From Variovorax davisae (GTDB lineage Bacteria; Pseudomonadota; Gammaproteobacteria; Burkholderiales; Burkholderiaceae_C): a stretch of DNA of 64,000 nt. The notes under the pieces were generated by a model. The model searched no databases and was not told the origin of the DNA. It saw only the letters and a program-made list of their open reading frames with translations. Both the position numbers and the translations under genes were made by a program. Each line of letters opens with the position of its first letter. Positions within the stretch are counted from its first letter, which is position 1. Below are positions 33,258-43,163 of the stretch, piece after piece. The stretch covers positions 1 to 64,000 of the forward strand of contig NZ_JASZYS010000017.1 in assembly GCF_030316845.1 (NCBI RefSeq), in the 5' to 3' direction.

Positions 33258-34508
33258 ATGGACAACGATTTCTTCGGGGACGAGGAACTGGCGCTGCTGC
33301 GCGCGCATGGCATCGCGCTGTTCGCGCGCCGCGTGATCTTCGACGCCCGGCCGCCGCTGGACGAGGCCCGGGTCGCGGCGCTGCAGGCCCAGTGCGCCGG
33401 GCCGCTGCCGCCGGAGCTGCTGTCGCTCTGGCGCCTGACGGCGGGCGGGCGCATCGACTACGACCTGCACCTGCACATGAACGGCAACGAGGAGTCGGTG
33501 GTCTGGAGCGAACTCTTCCACGACGGCGGCGACGGCCCGCGCGACCTGCAGGGCTGGATCGACCACGAGCGCCAGGGCGCGCAGGAAGCGGCCGCCGACA
33601 GCGGCGAGGCCTGGGACGGCAAGCTGACGCTGCTGCCCTTCGGCGGCTTCGAGGACTGCGACCGGGTCTACGCCGTGGTCGAGCCCGGCCCCGACTACGG
33701 CCACGTGCTGGCCTGGAAGCAGGGGCTGCCGGCGCCCTGGGCGCACGAGCTGCACGAGGACGGCATGACCACCGTCGCCCACGACCTGTGCGCCGCCTTC
33801 GAGGCGCTGCAGCTCGACGAGGACCCGCTGGCGCCGGCGGGCGACTACTTCACCGGCCAGGCGCTGCTCGAATACCTCGACCAGCGCCACCAGGAACACG
33901 GCCTGTCGCTCGAGCTGATGGACCGGCTGATCGCCTTCTACCGGCGCGCCATGGTCGACTGGCGCACGCCGCTGGCGGCCGGCACGCTGGCACAGGACGC
34001 GCCGCTGGCGCGCGTCGCGCTGCGGCATGCGATCGCCACCGACGACGCCGAACTGGTCGCCCGCCTGGCGACCGCCGACGTGACGCTCCACGGGCCGCTG
34101 CTGGGCAGCGCGATCGCCACCGACCTGGCCCTGAGCCACGGCGCCCACCAGGCCGCCCAGGCGCTGGTCCAGGCCGGGGCGCCGGTGGCGCACGATGCGC
34201 TCGACTACATCGACAGCGCGGTCTCGCCGGAACTGGTCGGCCTGCTGCTGCAGCGCGGGGCCGAGCCCAGCGCCACCGCGATCGCCGAATGCGTGGCCTG
34301 CGGCGCGCCCGCGGCCGCACGCTTGATCGCCGAAGCCTACGGGCGGTCGCACACCGACCTGGCGGGCACCTACGCCGCCGCCCGGGACGGCATGCTGGCC
34401 GAACTCGAGACCGCCCTGGTCGAAGTGCATGCGGGTCGCCTCACCCACTACCTGGGCCCGGCGGGCCTGGCCAAGCGGGTCGACCACCTGCAGAGCTTCA
34501 GCCTCTGA
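33258..34508 (+). CDS. Possible SMI1/KNR4-like protein with ankyrin-like repeats
   Basis: A 416-residue soluble, acidic protein. Residues about 30-190 resemble SMI1/KNR4 domains (PLPPELLSLWRLTAGGRI, LPFGGFEDCDRVYAVVE, GHVLAWKQG), a fold frequent among immunity proteins of polymorphic toxins. Residues about 250-375 contain helix-pair repeats of ankyrin type (for example VARLATADVTLHGPLL, QALVQAGAPVAHDAL, GLLLQRGAEPSATAI). Strong AGGAG site upstream of ATG. It follows kynA by 57 nt and abuts the convergent monooxygenase gene. No toxin gene is adjacent, so the role is unknown. Confidence 0.68.
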   Translation: MDNDFFGDEELALLRAHGIALFARRVIFDARPPLDEARVAALQAQCAGPLPPELLSLWRLTAGGRIDYDLHLHMNGNEESVVWSELFHDGGDGPRDLQGWIDHERQGAQEAAADSGEAWDGKLTLLPFGGFEDCDRVYAVVEPGPDYGHVLAWKQGLPAPWAHELHEDGMTTVAHDLCAAFEALQLDEDPLAPAGDYFTGQALLEYLDQRHQEHGLSLELMDRLIAFYRRAMVDWRTPLAAGTLAQDAPLARVALRHAIATDDAELVARLATADVTLHGPLLGSAIATDLALSHGAHQAAQALVQAGAPVAHDALDYIDSAVSPELVGLLLQRGAEPSATAIAECVACGAPAAARLIAEAYGRSHTDLAGTYAAARDGMLAELETALVEVHAGRLTHYLGPAGLAKRVDHLQSFSL

Positions 34509-35684
34509 TCAGCCCTCGTAGAGCCAAGGCACGTCGAGCAGGCGCGCGCCCAGCAGGCGCAGGGCCGCGTCGCGCCCGAAGCGCCCCAGGCCGGTGGCAT
34601 GGAAGATCGCGCCATTGCGCCGGGCCCGGGCCTGCACCTGGGCATTGCGCTGCCAGCGCGCCTCGGCGAAGCGCATCAACGCCGCCGGCACCGCCGCCGC
34701 GTCGCCGCCGTCCAGGGCCTCGGCCAGCGCCACCGCATCCTCGATCGCCATGCCCGCCCCCTGGGCCAGGTAGGGCAGCATCGGATGCGCCGCATCGCCG
34801 ACCAGGGCGATGCGCTCGCCGGCCATCTGCGCCGGACCGCCGAGGGGCGGCCGGTCGTTGAGGGTCCAGGCGCGCCAATCGGGCACCGCCTCCAGCAGGG
34901 CCTGGAGCGCGGCGCTGGTGCGCCCGGTCGCGGCCTGCAGCGCCGCCAGGCTGGACGACTGGTCCCAGTCGCGCGCATCGCCGGCGGGCGCCGATTCGGC
35001 CAGCACCACCACGTTGAGCGCGTCGCCGCGGCGCACCGGGTAGGCCACCGCGTGCAGCCGGGGCCCGAGCCAGACCGTGACCTGCGTGCTGCGCAGCGCC
35101 GCCGGCAGCGCCGACTGCTCCACCAGCGCGCGCCACGCCGTGTGGCCGGTGGCCCGCGGCGGCGAATCCTCCAGCACGAACCGACGCACCGTGCTCCAGA
35201 GGCCGTCGGCGCCGATCAGCGCATCGCCCTCCCAGGCCCGGCGCTCGGTGCTGGACACGCAGACCGCATGGTCGCGCGCGACCACGCCGGTGACCCGCGC
35301 TGCGGTGGTCAGCGTGACGGCCCCGGTGCCGCGCGCCGCCGCCAGCAGCAGCGCGTGCAGGTCGGCGCGATGGACGCAGAAATAGGGGGCCGCATAGCTG
35401 TGCAGCATCGCATTGCCCAGCGGCAGGCGGGCGATCTCGCGGCCGTCGGTGGCGCTGCGAACCACCAGCGCATCGGGCCGCGCCGCGATCCGCACCAGCG
35501 GCTCCCAGACCTCCAGCTGCTGGAGCCGGCGCGTCACGTTGGGACCGAGCTGGATGCCGGCGCCGACCTCGCCGAAGGCCACCGCCTGCTCGAGCAGGTC
35601 GACCCGATGGCGGCGCCGGGCCAGCGCCAGCGCGCTGGCGAGGCCCGCGATGCCACCGCCCGCAATCAGGACATGGGCTGGCAT
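34509..35684 (-). CDS. FAD-dependent aromatic monooxygenase (salicylate hydroxylase-like)
   Basis: A 391-residue group A flavoprotein monooxygenase. The N-terminal dinucleotide fold is HVLIAGGGIAGLASALALAR near residues 4-23, the GADGLWSTVRR segment is the DG motif, and VGDAAHPMLPYLAQGAGMAI is the GD motif. Overall it resembles salicylate 1-, 3-hydroxybenzoate 6- or 6-hydroxynicotinate 3-monooxygenases; the substrate cannot be read from sequence. ATG at 35684 is preferred over GTG at 35693. It begins 9 nt after the Cys-rich gene of the feo operon, so it may be transcribed from the Fur-controlled promoter. Confidence 0.9.
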   Translation of the reverse strand: MPAHVLIAGGGIAGLASALALARRRHRVDLLEQAVAFGEVGAGIQLGPNVTRRLQQLEVWEPLVRIAARPDALVVRSATDGREIARLPLGNAMLHSYAAPYFCVHRADLHALLLAAARGTGAVTLTTAARVTGVVARDHAVCVSSTERRAWEGDALIGADGLWSTVRRFVLEDSPPRATGHTAWRALVEQSALPAALRSTQVTVWLGPRLHAVAYPVRRGDALNVVVLAESAPAGDARDWDQSSSLAALQAATGRTSAALQALLEAVPDWRAWTLNDRPPLGGPAQMAGERIALVGDAAHPMLPYLAQGAGMAIEDAVALAEALDGGDAAAVPAALMRFAEARWQRNAQVQARARRNGAIFHATGLGRFGRDAALRLLGARLLDVPWLYEG

Positions 35685-35693
35685 GGAACGCAC

Positions 35694-35969
35694 TCAGCGG
35701 GAGTGCGTGGCAGCGGTCTGGCCCTCGGCTTCGGCCTTCCGGCCGGCGCTGCCGCAACTGCCGCAGCTGTCGCAGGCGCCGCAGCCCGAACCCTTGGCGA
35801 GGGAAGCCGCCAGCTGCCGCGCCCGTTCGGCATCGACCAGGCCCGCGCGCTGCGTTCCCGCGGCCAGCTTGCCGGCCGCCGAGCGGCGCCAGTTCGCCGG
35901 CATCCAGCGCCACAGCGCATAGAACGCGGCCAGCGCGACGATCAATCCGACAATGATTTCCTGCGTCAT
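35694..35969 (-). CDS. Cys-rich small membrane protein of the feo operon (DUF6587-like)
   Basis: A 91-residue protein with one N-terminal membrane helix (residues 4-22) and a cytoplasmic tail carrying four cysteines in a CxxCxxCxxC pattern (CGACDSCGSC near 63-72). Such FeoB-associated Cys-rich proteins often replace FeoC; the cysteines could bind iron or an Fe-S cluster. AGGAGG lies before ATG. It starts 1 nt after the feoB stop. Function inferred from position only. Confidence 0.82.
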   Translation of the reverse strand: MTQEIIVGLIVALAAFYALWRWMPANWRRSAAGKLAAGTQRAGLVDAERARQLAASLAKGSGCGACDSCGSCGSAGRKAEAEGQTAATHSR

Positions 35970-35970
35970 C

Positions 35971-37869
35971 TCATCCTCCTGTGAGTGCCAGTGCCACCCG
36001 GTAGGTGATCCAGCACGCAATGTAGGCGAGCGCGAACAAATAGCCAGCCATGATCCAAACATAACGCCAGGAGCCGGTCTCGCGCTTGACGGCGGCCAAG
36101 GTCGAGATGCATTGGGGCGCAAAAACATACCAGACCAGCAGCGACAGCGCGGTCGCCAGCGACCAGCTGCCGGCGATCAGGGGCTCCAGCTGGCCGGCGA
36201 CGTCGTCGCCGGTGGCCGACAGCGCATACACCGTGCCGAGCGCCCCCACCGCCACCTCGCGCGCCGCCATGCCGGGCACCAGCGCGATCGAGATCTGCCA
36301 GTTGAAGCCGATCGGCGCAAAGATGTGCTCCAGCCCGCGGCCGATCATGCCGGCCAGGCTGTACTGGATCGCCGGCCCGGCGGCGCCTTCGGGCGGCGAC
36401 GGGAAGGTCGACAGGAACCACAGCAGGATGGTCAGCGTGAGGATGATCGTGCCGACGCGCTGGATGAAGATCCAGGCCCGTTCGTAGAGGCCCAGCGCCA
36501 GGTTGCGCAGGTTGGGCCAGCGGTAGGCCGGCAGCTCCATCATCAGCGGCGAGCGCTGCTGGCTGTCGCGGAAGCGCTTCATGACCCAGGCCACCGCCAT
36601 CGCCGAGACGACGCCGAAGACATAGAGGGCGAACAGCACCACGCCCTGCAGGTTGAAGACGCCACCGACGGTGCGCGCCGGAATGAAGGCGGCGATCAGC
36701 AGCGCATAGACCGGCAGCCGGGCCGAGCAGGTCATCAGCGGCGCGATCATGATGGTCGTGATGCGGTCGCGCCAGTTGCTGATGGTACGGGTCGCCATCA
36801 CGCCGGGGATGGCGCAGGCGAAGCTCGACAGCAGCGGGATGAACGAGCGGCCCGAGAGCCCGACGGTGCCCATCACGCGGTCGAGCAGGAAGGCGGCCCG
36901 CGGCAGGTAGCCGGAATCTTCCAGCGCCAGGATGAACAGGAACAGGATCAGGATCTGCGGCAGGAACACGATCACTCCGCCGACGCCGGCGATGATGCCG
37001 TCGACCAGCAGGCTCTGGAGCATGCCTTCGGGCACGATGCGCTTGATCAGTTCGCCGAAGGCGGCGGTGCCGTCCTTGATCGCGTCCATCGGCACCTCGG
37101 CCCAGCTGAACACGGCCTGGAACATCAGGAACATCGTGACCGCCAGCACCACCATGCCCCACACCGGATGCATCACGACGCGGTCGATGCGGTCGCTGGT
37201 GGCCAGGCTGCCCATCGGCTCGCGCACCGCCAGGCCCAGGATGCGGCGCACCTCGCGCTGGGTGTCGAGCACCTCGTCGAGGCCGGGCGCATGCCATGGC
37301 TGCGGCAGGGCGGCGGCCACCGGGGCGTCGAGGACTTCGAGCAGGCCCTGGGCACCGCCGCTGTGGACGCCGACGGTCTCGATCACCGGCACGCCGAGTT
37401 CGCGCGACAGCACGGCCGCATCGACCGCGATGCCCTGCTTCTTCGCCATGTCGGTCATGTTGAGCGCCACCACCATCGGCAGACCCAGCCGCTTGGCCTC
37501 GAGCACCAGCCGCAGGTTGAGCCGCAGGTTGGTGGCATCGGTCACGCAGACCAGCAGGTCGGGCAGCGCCTCGCTGCTCTTGCCGGTGACGACGTCGCGC
37601 GTCACGGCTTCGTCGGCCGACAGCGCATTGAGGCTGTAGGCCCCCGGCAGGTCGAGCAAGAAGACGCGCCGCCCGCCCGCCGTGCGCAAGATGCCTTCCT
37701 TGCGCTCGACCGTCACGCCGGCGTAGTTGGCGACCTTCTGGCGGCTGCCGGTGAGCAGGTTGAACAGCGCGGTCTTGCCGCAATTGGGATTGCCGAGCAG
37801 CGCGACGCGCTGCGGCGGGCTCGACGACACCGCGGCGCCGGGCTGGAAGTTCAGGGTCGCCTCAACCAC
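35971..37869 (-). CDS. feoB: Ferrous iron transporter FeoB
   Basis: A 632-residue inner-membrane Fe(II) importer. The G domain has G1 GNPNCGKT at 26-33, G3 DLPGAYSL, G4 NMTD; the membrane part starts near residue 235 with the Gate motifs CSARLPVYALL and APQCISTLAAVKRE. It is about 140 residues shorter than the E. coli protein and lacks the long C-terminal extension. The GTG at 37869 overlaps the end of feoA by 8 nt; no ATG fits before the G domain. Regulated with feoA by the upstream Fur site. Confidence 0.96.
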   Translation of the reverse strand: MVEATLNFQPGAAVSSSPPQRVALLGNPNCGKTALFNLLTGSRQKVANYAGVTVERKEGILRTAGGRRVFLLDLPGAYSLNALSADEAVTRDVVTGKSSEALPDLLVCVTDATNLRLNLRLVLEAKRLGLPMVVALNMTDMAKKQGIAVDAAVLSRELGVPVIETVGVHSGGAQGLLEVLDAPVAAALPQPWHAPGLDEVLDTQREVRRILGLAVREPMGSLATSDRIDRVVMHPVWGMVVLAVTMFLMFQAVFSWAEVPMDAIKDGTAAFGELIKRIVPEGMLQSLLVDGIIAGVGGVIVFLPQILILFLFILALEDSGYLPRAAFLLDRVMGTVGLSGRSFIPLLSSFACAIPGVMATRTISNWRDRITTIMIAPLMTCSARLPVYALLIAAFIPARTVGGVFNLQGVVLFALYVFGVVSAMAVAWVMKRFRDSQQRSPLMMELPAYRWPNLRNLALGLYERAWIFIQRVGTIILTLTILLWFLSTFPSPPEGAAGPAIQYSLAGMIGRGLEHIFAPIGFNWQISIALVPGMAAREVAVGALGTVYALSATGDDVAGQLEPLIAGSWSLATALSLLVWYVFAPQCISTLAAVKRETGSWRYVWIMAGYLFALAYIACWITYRVALALTGG

Positions 37870-38152
37870 GGCCGACCGCCCCCGGGGTCACGCGGATCAG
37901 CGACGCCTCGTGGCGGCGCAGCGCGAAGGTGGTGTGGCCCAGCCGAACGGCCAGCGGCTCCCGGCCGGGCACGCCGGTGGCGACGATGCGCACCGCTTCG
38001 CCCGGGACGAAACCGATCTCGGTCAGGCGCAGCACCAGTTCCCTGCCCTCGCCCTCTTCGGGCCGGAGCACATCGAGCACCGTGGCCCATTGGTGGTTGG
38101 GAAGCTGATCGAGGCTGATGGCGGCCGAGGCCGCGCCATTCGTTGTTGTCAC
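37862..38152 (-). CDS. feoA: Ferrous iron transport protein FeoA
   Basis: A 96-residue SH3-like cytoplasmic protein required for FeoB activity. Landmarks: LTEIGFVPGEAVRIVATGVP near 44-63 and LRRHEASLIRV at the end. The start is GTG at 38152; the next in-frame ATG does not exist, and the frame upstream leads into the Fur box. The gene overlaps feoB by 8 nt. Confidence 0.93.
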   Translation of the reverse strand: MTTTNGAASAAISLDQLPNHQWATVLDVLRPEEGEGRELVLRLTEIGFVPGEAVRIVATGVPGREPLAVRLGHTTFALRRHEASLIRVTPGAVGRG

Positions 38153-38165
38153 CCGCGGAATCCAG

Positions 38166-38194
38166 AGAATACAAAATGAGAATTATTCTCGAAA
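38166..38194 (-). promoter_or_regulatory. Fur box and promoter of the feo operon
   Basis: TGAGAAT-T-ATTCTCG at 38177-38191 matches the 7-1-7 Fur consensus in 14 of 15 positions. It lies between a TATTCT -10 (38166-38171) and a TTTCGA -35 (38189-38194) spaced 17 nt on the minus strand, so Fe-loaded Fur would block RNA polymerase. It is 25 nt upstream of feoA. Confidence 0.88.
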
Positions 38195-38238
38195 ACTCCG
38201 GCTTGGGGGCGATCTGGCACAAGAATCCCCTCAAGAAG

Positions 38239-38263
38239 GGGCGGTCCTTGCGCAGGACCGCCC
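38239..38263 (-). terminator. Hairpin downstream of acnA
   Basis: Perfect 9-bp stem (GGGCGGTCC/GGACCGCCC) with a 7-nt loop, 17 nt past the acnA stop. The T tract is poor (CTTCTTG), so termination efficiency is uncertain. Confidence 0.6.
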
Positions 38264-38280
38264 AGGAAGTCAGCCGTCGG

Positions 38281-41022
<2,742 letters not shown>

Positions 41023-41095
41023 GAAGAAACTCCTGTGTTCGTGGAAGCTCCGCAAAGATAGCAGGGTTCGATGACCTCGGCTGCAGGCGGACGAC

Positions 41096-41512
41096 TCAGG
41101 CCGCCAGCGCGCGCGGCCCGGGCGCCCGGGCGTTCCGCAGGCCCATCCACTGCAGTTCGGCGAACACCACCACCACCACCGCCTGGGCCAGCACCCAGGC
41201 CCAGCCCGGCGCAGCGATCGAGCTGCCCGTGACGGCCAGCAGGCCGATGCAGGCGAGCGCCCAGGCGAAGTTGCCGGCCACCACCCACCCGATCAGCCGG
41301 CGCGGCGGCAGCGCGCGGCGGGCCATCCAGGCCGCGGCAGCCGCGTAGGCCAGCAGGAAGACCCCGGTCGCCAGCAGCAACGGTGGCGGCAAACCGGTCC
41401 AGCGCGCCAGGGCCGTGCCGAAGATCAGCTGCAGCGCCCCGGTGGCGGCGCACGAGACGGCGTCGGCCGCCATCACGCGGGACAGGAAACGGGGGGAAGC
41501 AAAGAGGGACAT
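41096..41512 (-). CDS. Small four-helix membrane protein of unknown function
   Basis: A 138-residue protein with about four hydrophobic helices (residues 12-33, 42-64, 73-95, 102-122). It begins MSLFASPRFLSRVMAADAVS. No catalytic motif is seen. It is divergent from an XRE/MmyB-like regulator gene with a palindrome between them, so it is a likely target of that regulator. Its stop lies 73 nt from the acnA start on the same strand. Confidence 0.75.
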   Translation of the reverse strand: MSLFASPRFLSRVMAADAVSCAATGALQLIFGTALARWTGLPPPLLLATGVFLLAYAAAAAWMARRALPPRRLIGWVVAGNFAWALACIGLLAVTGSSIAAPGWAWVLAQAVVVVVFAELQWMGLRNARAPGPRALAA

Positions 41513-41592
41513 GGCGAACTCCTTGGGTGTGGCGCGGCGGGCCCTTCCCGCCGCGTTGGAGTCGATGATTCCCGCGCTGCGGCGTCGGGTCG

Positions 41593-41609
41593 ATGACCTC
41601 GCAGGTCAT
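41593..41609. promoter_or_regulatory. Palindromic operator candidate for the XRE/MmyB-like regulator
   Basis: ATGACCT-CGC-AGGTCAT, perfect 7-bp arms around 3 bp, located between the divergent membrane-protein and regulator genes, 34 nt before the regulator ATG. A half-site copy (ATGACCTCG) occurs at 41071-41079, before acnA. Confidence 0.65.
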
Positions 41610-41643
41610 GGCCGTCCTGCGCCGCTTCACTAGGATGGCGGCC

Positions 41644-42465
41644 ATGAACACCCTGAGCAGCGCCCCCCCGACCGCGGCCGACCCCTTCGGCGCCCACCTG
41701 CGCCACTGGCGCCAGCACCGGCGCCTGAGCCAGCTCGACCTGGCCCACGAGGCGCAGGTCTCCACGCGCCACCTGAGCTACGTGGAGACCGGCCGCGCCG
41801 AACCGAGCCGCGAGATGGTGCTGCGCCTGGCCGAGCGGCTCGACGTGCCGCTGCGCGAGCGCAATGCCCTGCTGGTGGCGGCCGGCTACGCCCCGATGTA
41901 CCGCGAACGCTCGCTCGACGATCCGGCAATGGCCGCAGCGCGGCGGGCGGTCGACCTGGTGCTCAAGGGCCATGAGCCGTTCCCGGCGCTGGCGGTCGAC
42001 CGCCACTGGAACCTGGTGGCGCACAACGCGATGGTGCCGATGCTGATGGCCGGCGCGGCCCCGCATCTGCTCGAGCGGCCGGTCAACGTGCTTCGCCTCA
42101 GCCTGCATCCCGAAGGGCTGGCGCCGCGGATCGCCAACCTGGGCCAATGGCGGGCCCACCTGCTCGAACGGCTGCAGCAGCAGATCGCCGCCACCGGCGA
42201 CGCCGGGCTCGCGGCCCTGCACGACGAACTCGCGGCCTACCCGCATCCCCAGGTGGGCCACGATGCACCGCCCGCCGGTGCCGAAGCGCCCCACGTGGTC
42301 GTGCCCTTCCAGCTCGTGACGCCGCAGGGCGTCCTCAGCTTCATCAGCACGACGACGATCTTCGGCACGCCGGTCGACGTCACCTTGCAGGAACTGGCGG
42401 TCGAATCCTTCTTTCCGGCCGATGCGCAGACCGCGAATGCACTGAGCGCGCTCGCCGGCCGCTGA
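41644..42465 (+). CDS. XRE-family regulator with MmyB-like ligand domain
   Basis: A 273-residue regulator with an N-terminal XRE helix-turn-helix (about 12-70; LRHWRQHRRLSQLDLAHEAQ and STRHLSYVETGRAEPS) and a C-terminal MmyB-like PAS-type domain (about 95-265) thought to bind a fatty acid or other small ligand. ATG at 41644 is chosen because AGGA lies 8 nt upstream; ATG at 41635 has no usable site. Divergent from a small membrane protein; the palindrome at 41593 is the likely operator. Confidence 0.9.
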   Translation: MNTLSSAPPTAADPFGAHLRHWRQHRRLSQLDLAHEAQVSTRHLSYVETGRAEPSREMVLRLAERLDVPLRERNALLVAAGYAPMYRERSLDDPAMAAARRAVDLVLKGHEPFPALAVDRHWNLVAHNAMVPMLMAGAAPHLLERPVNVLRLSLHPEGLAPRIANLGQWRAHLLERLQQQIAATGDAGLAALHDELAAYPHPQVGHDAPPAGAEAPHVVVPFQLVTPQGVLSFISTTTIFGTPVDVTLQELAVESFFPADAQTANALSALAGR

Positions 42466-42474
42466 CCGGGGCTG

Positions 42475-42498
42475 CGACGCGCGACCACACGCGCGTCG
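42475..42498 (+). terminator. Hairpin downstream of the XRE/MmyB-like gene
   Basis: Perfect 9-bp inverted repeat CGACGCGCG / CGCGCGTCG with a 6-nt loop, 9 nt after the regulator stop. No T tract follows, so it is either a weak terminator, an mRNA-stabilising stem or a protein site. Confidence 0.45.
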
Positions 42499-42598
42499 GT
42501 CATGGACGACATGCCAATGCGCCCGTCCAGCGCATGCCGGCGGCCGGGACGGCCCTAGCTTCGAGGTTTCGATCCACCGACACACCGGAGAACCGCCA

Positions 42599-43099
42599 AT
42601 GAGCCATACCGACGAACAAGCCAAGCTGTGGGAGCTGATCAAGGACACCCGCTACGGCATGCTGACCCACCGCCACGGCGACGGGCAGCTTCACAGCCAT
42701 CCGCTGACCACGCAGAACAAGAAGTTCGACGAGGGCGCGACCCTGTACTTCTTCATTCCGAAGGACGGCGAGATCGCGCGCCACGTCGCCACCGACCCGA
42801 GCGTCAACGTCGCCTACGCCGACACCGACGCCGACAGCTACGTCTCGGTCTCTGGCCAGGCCGCACTGCTCGACGATGCGGCGAAGAAGGAGGAGCTCTT
42901 CAACACCATGGCCAAGTCCTGGTTTCCCCAGGGCGCCGGCGACCCGAACCTGGGCCTGCTGGCGGTGCGCATCCTGGATGCCGAGTACTGGGACGTCGAC
43001 GACAGCAAGATGGTGCAACTGTTCAAGATGGCCAAGGCGGCGGTCACCGGCCAGCCGCCGACCGACCTCGCCGAGCACAAGAAGCTCAACCTCGCCTGA
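42599..43099 (+). CDS. Pyridoxamine 5'-phosphate oxidase-family (general stress) protein
   Basis: A 166-residue split-barrel flavin-binding protein of the general-stress FMN-binding group (ELIKDTRYGMLTHRHGDGQL near the start; ATLYFFIPKDGEIARHV; NVAYADTDADSYVSVSGQAA; SWFPQGAGDPNLGLLAVRI). Members usually bind FMN or F420 and may reduce quinones or other oxidised compounds; true PNPOx activity is unlikely. It stands alone between a regulator gene and the convergent acnB, 132 nt from the former. Confidence 0.9.
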   Translation: MSHTDEQAKLWELIKDTRYGMLTHRHGDGQLHSHPLTTQNKKFDEGATLYFFIPKDGEIARHVATDPSVNVAYADTDADSYVSVSGQAALLDDAAKKEELFNTMAKSWFPQGAGDPNLGLLAVRILDAEYWDVDDSKMVQLFKMAKAAVTGQPPTDLAEHKKLNLA

Positions 43100-43114
43100 G
43101 CCGCCGCCACCATG

Positions 43115-43140
43115 AAAAAAGCCCCGCGGGAGCGGGGCTT
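43115..43140 (-). terminator. Terminator of the mdh-acnB operon
   Basis: Stem GCCCCGC/GCGGGGC with GGGA loop; on the minus strand it is followed by T6, 23 nt past the acnB stop. The plus-strand side lacks a T run, so it mainly serves acnB. Confidence 0.88.
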
Positions 43141-43163
43141 CGGGGTCTGACACGACAGCGAGG

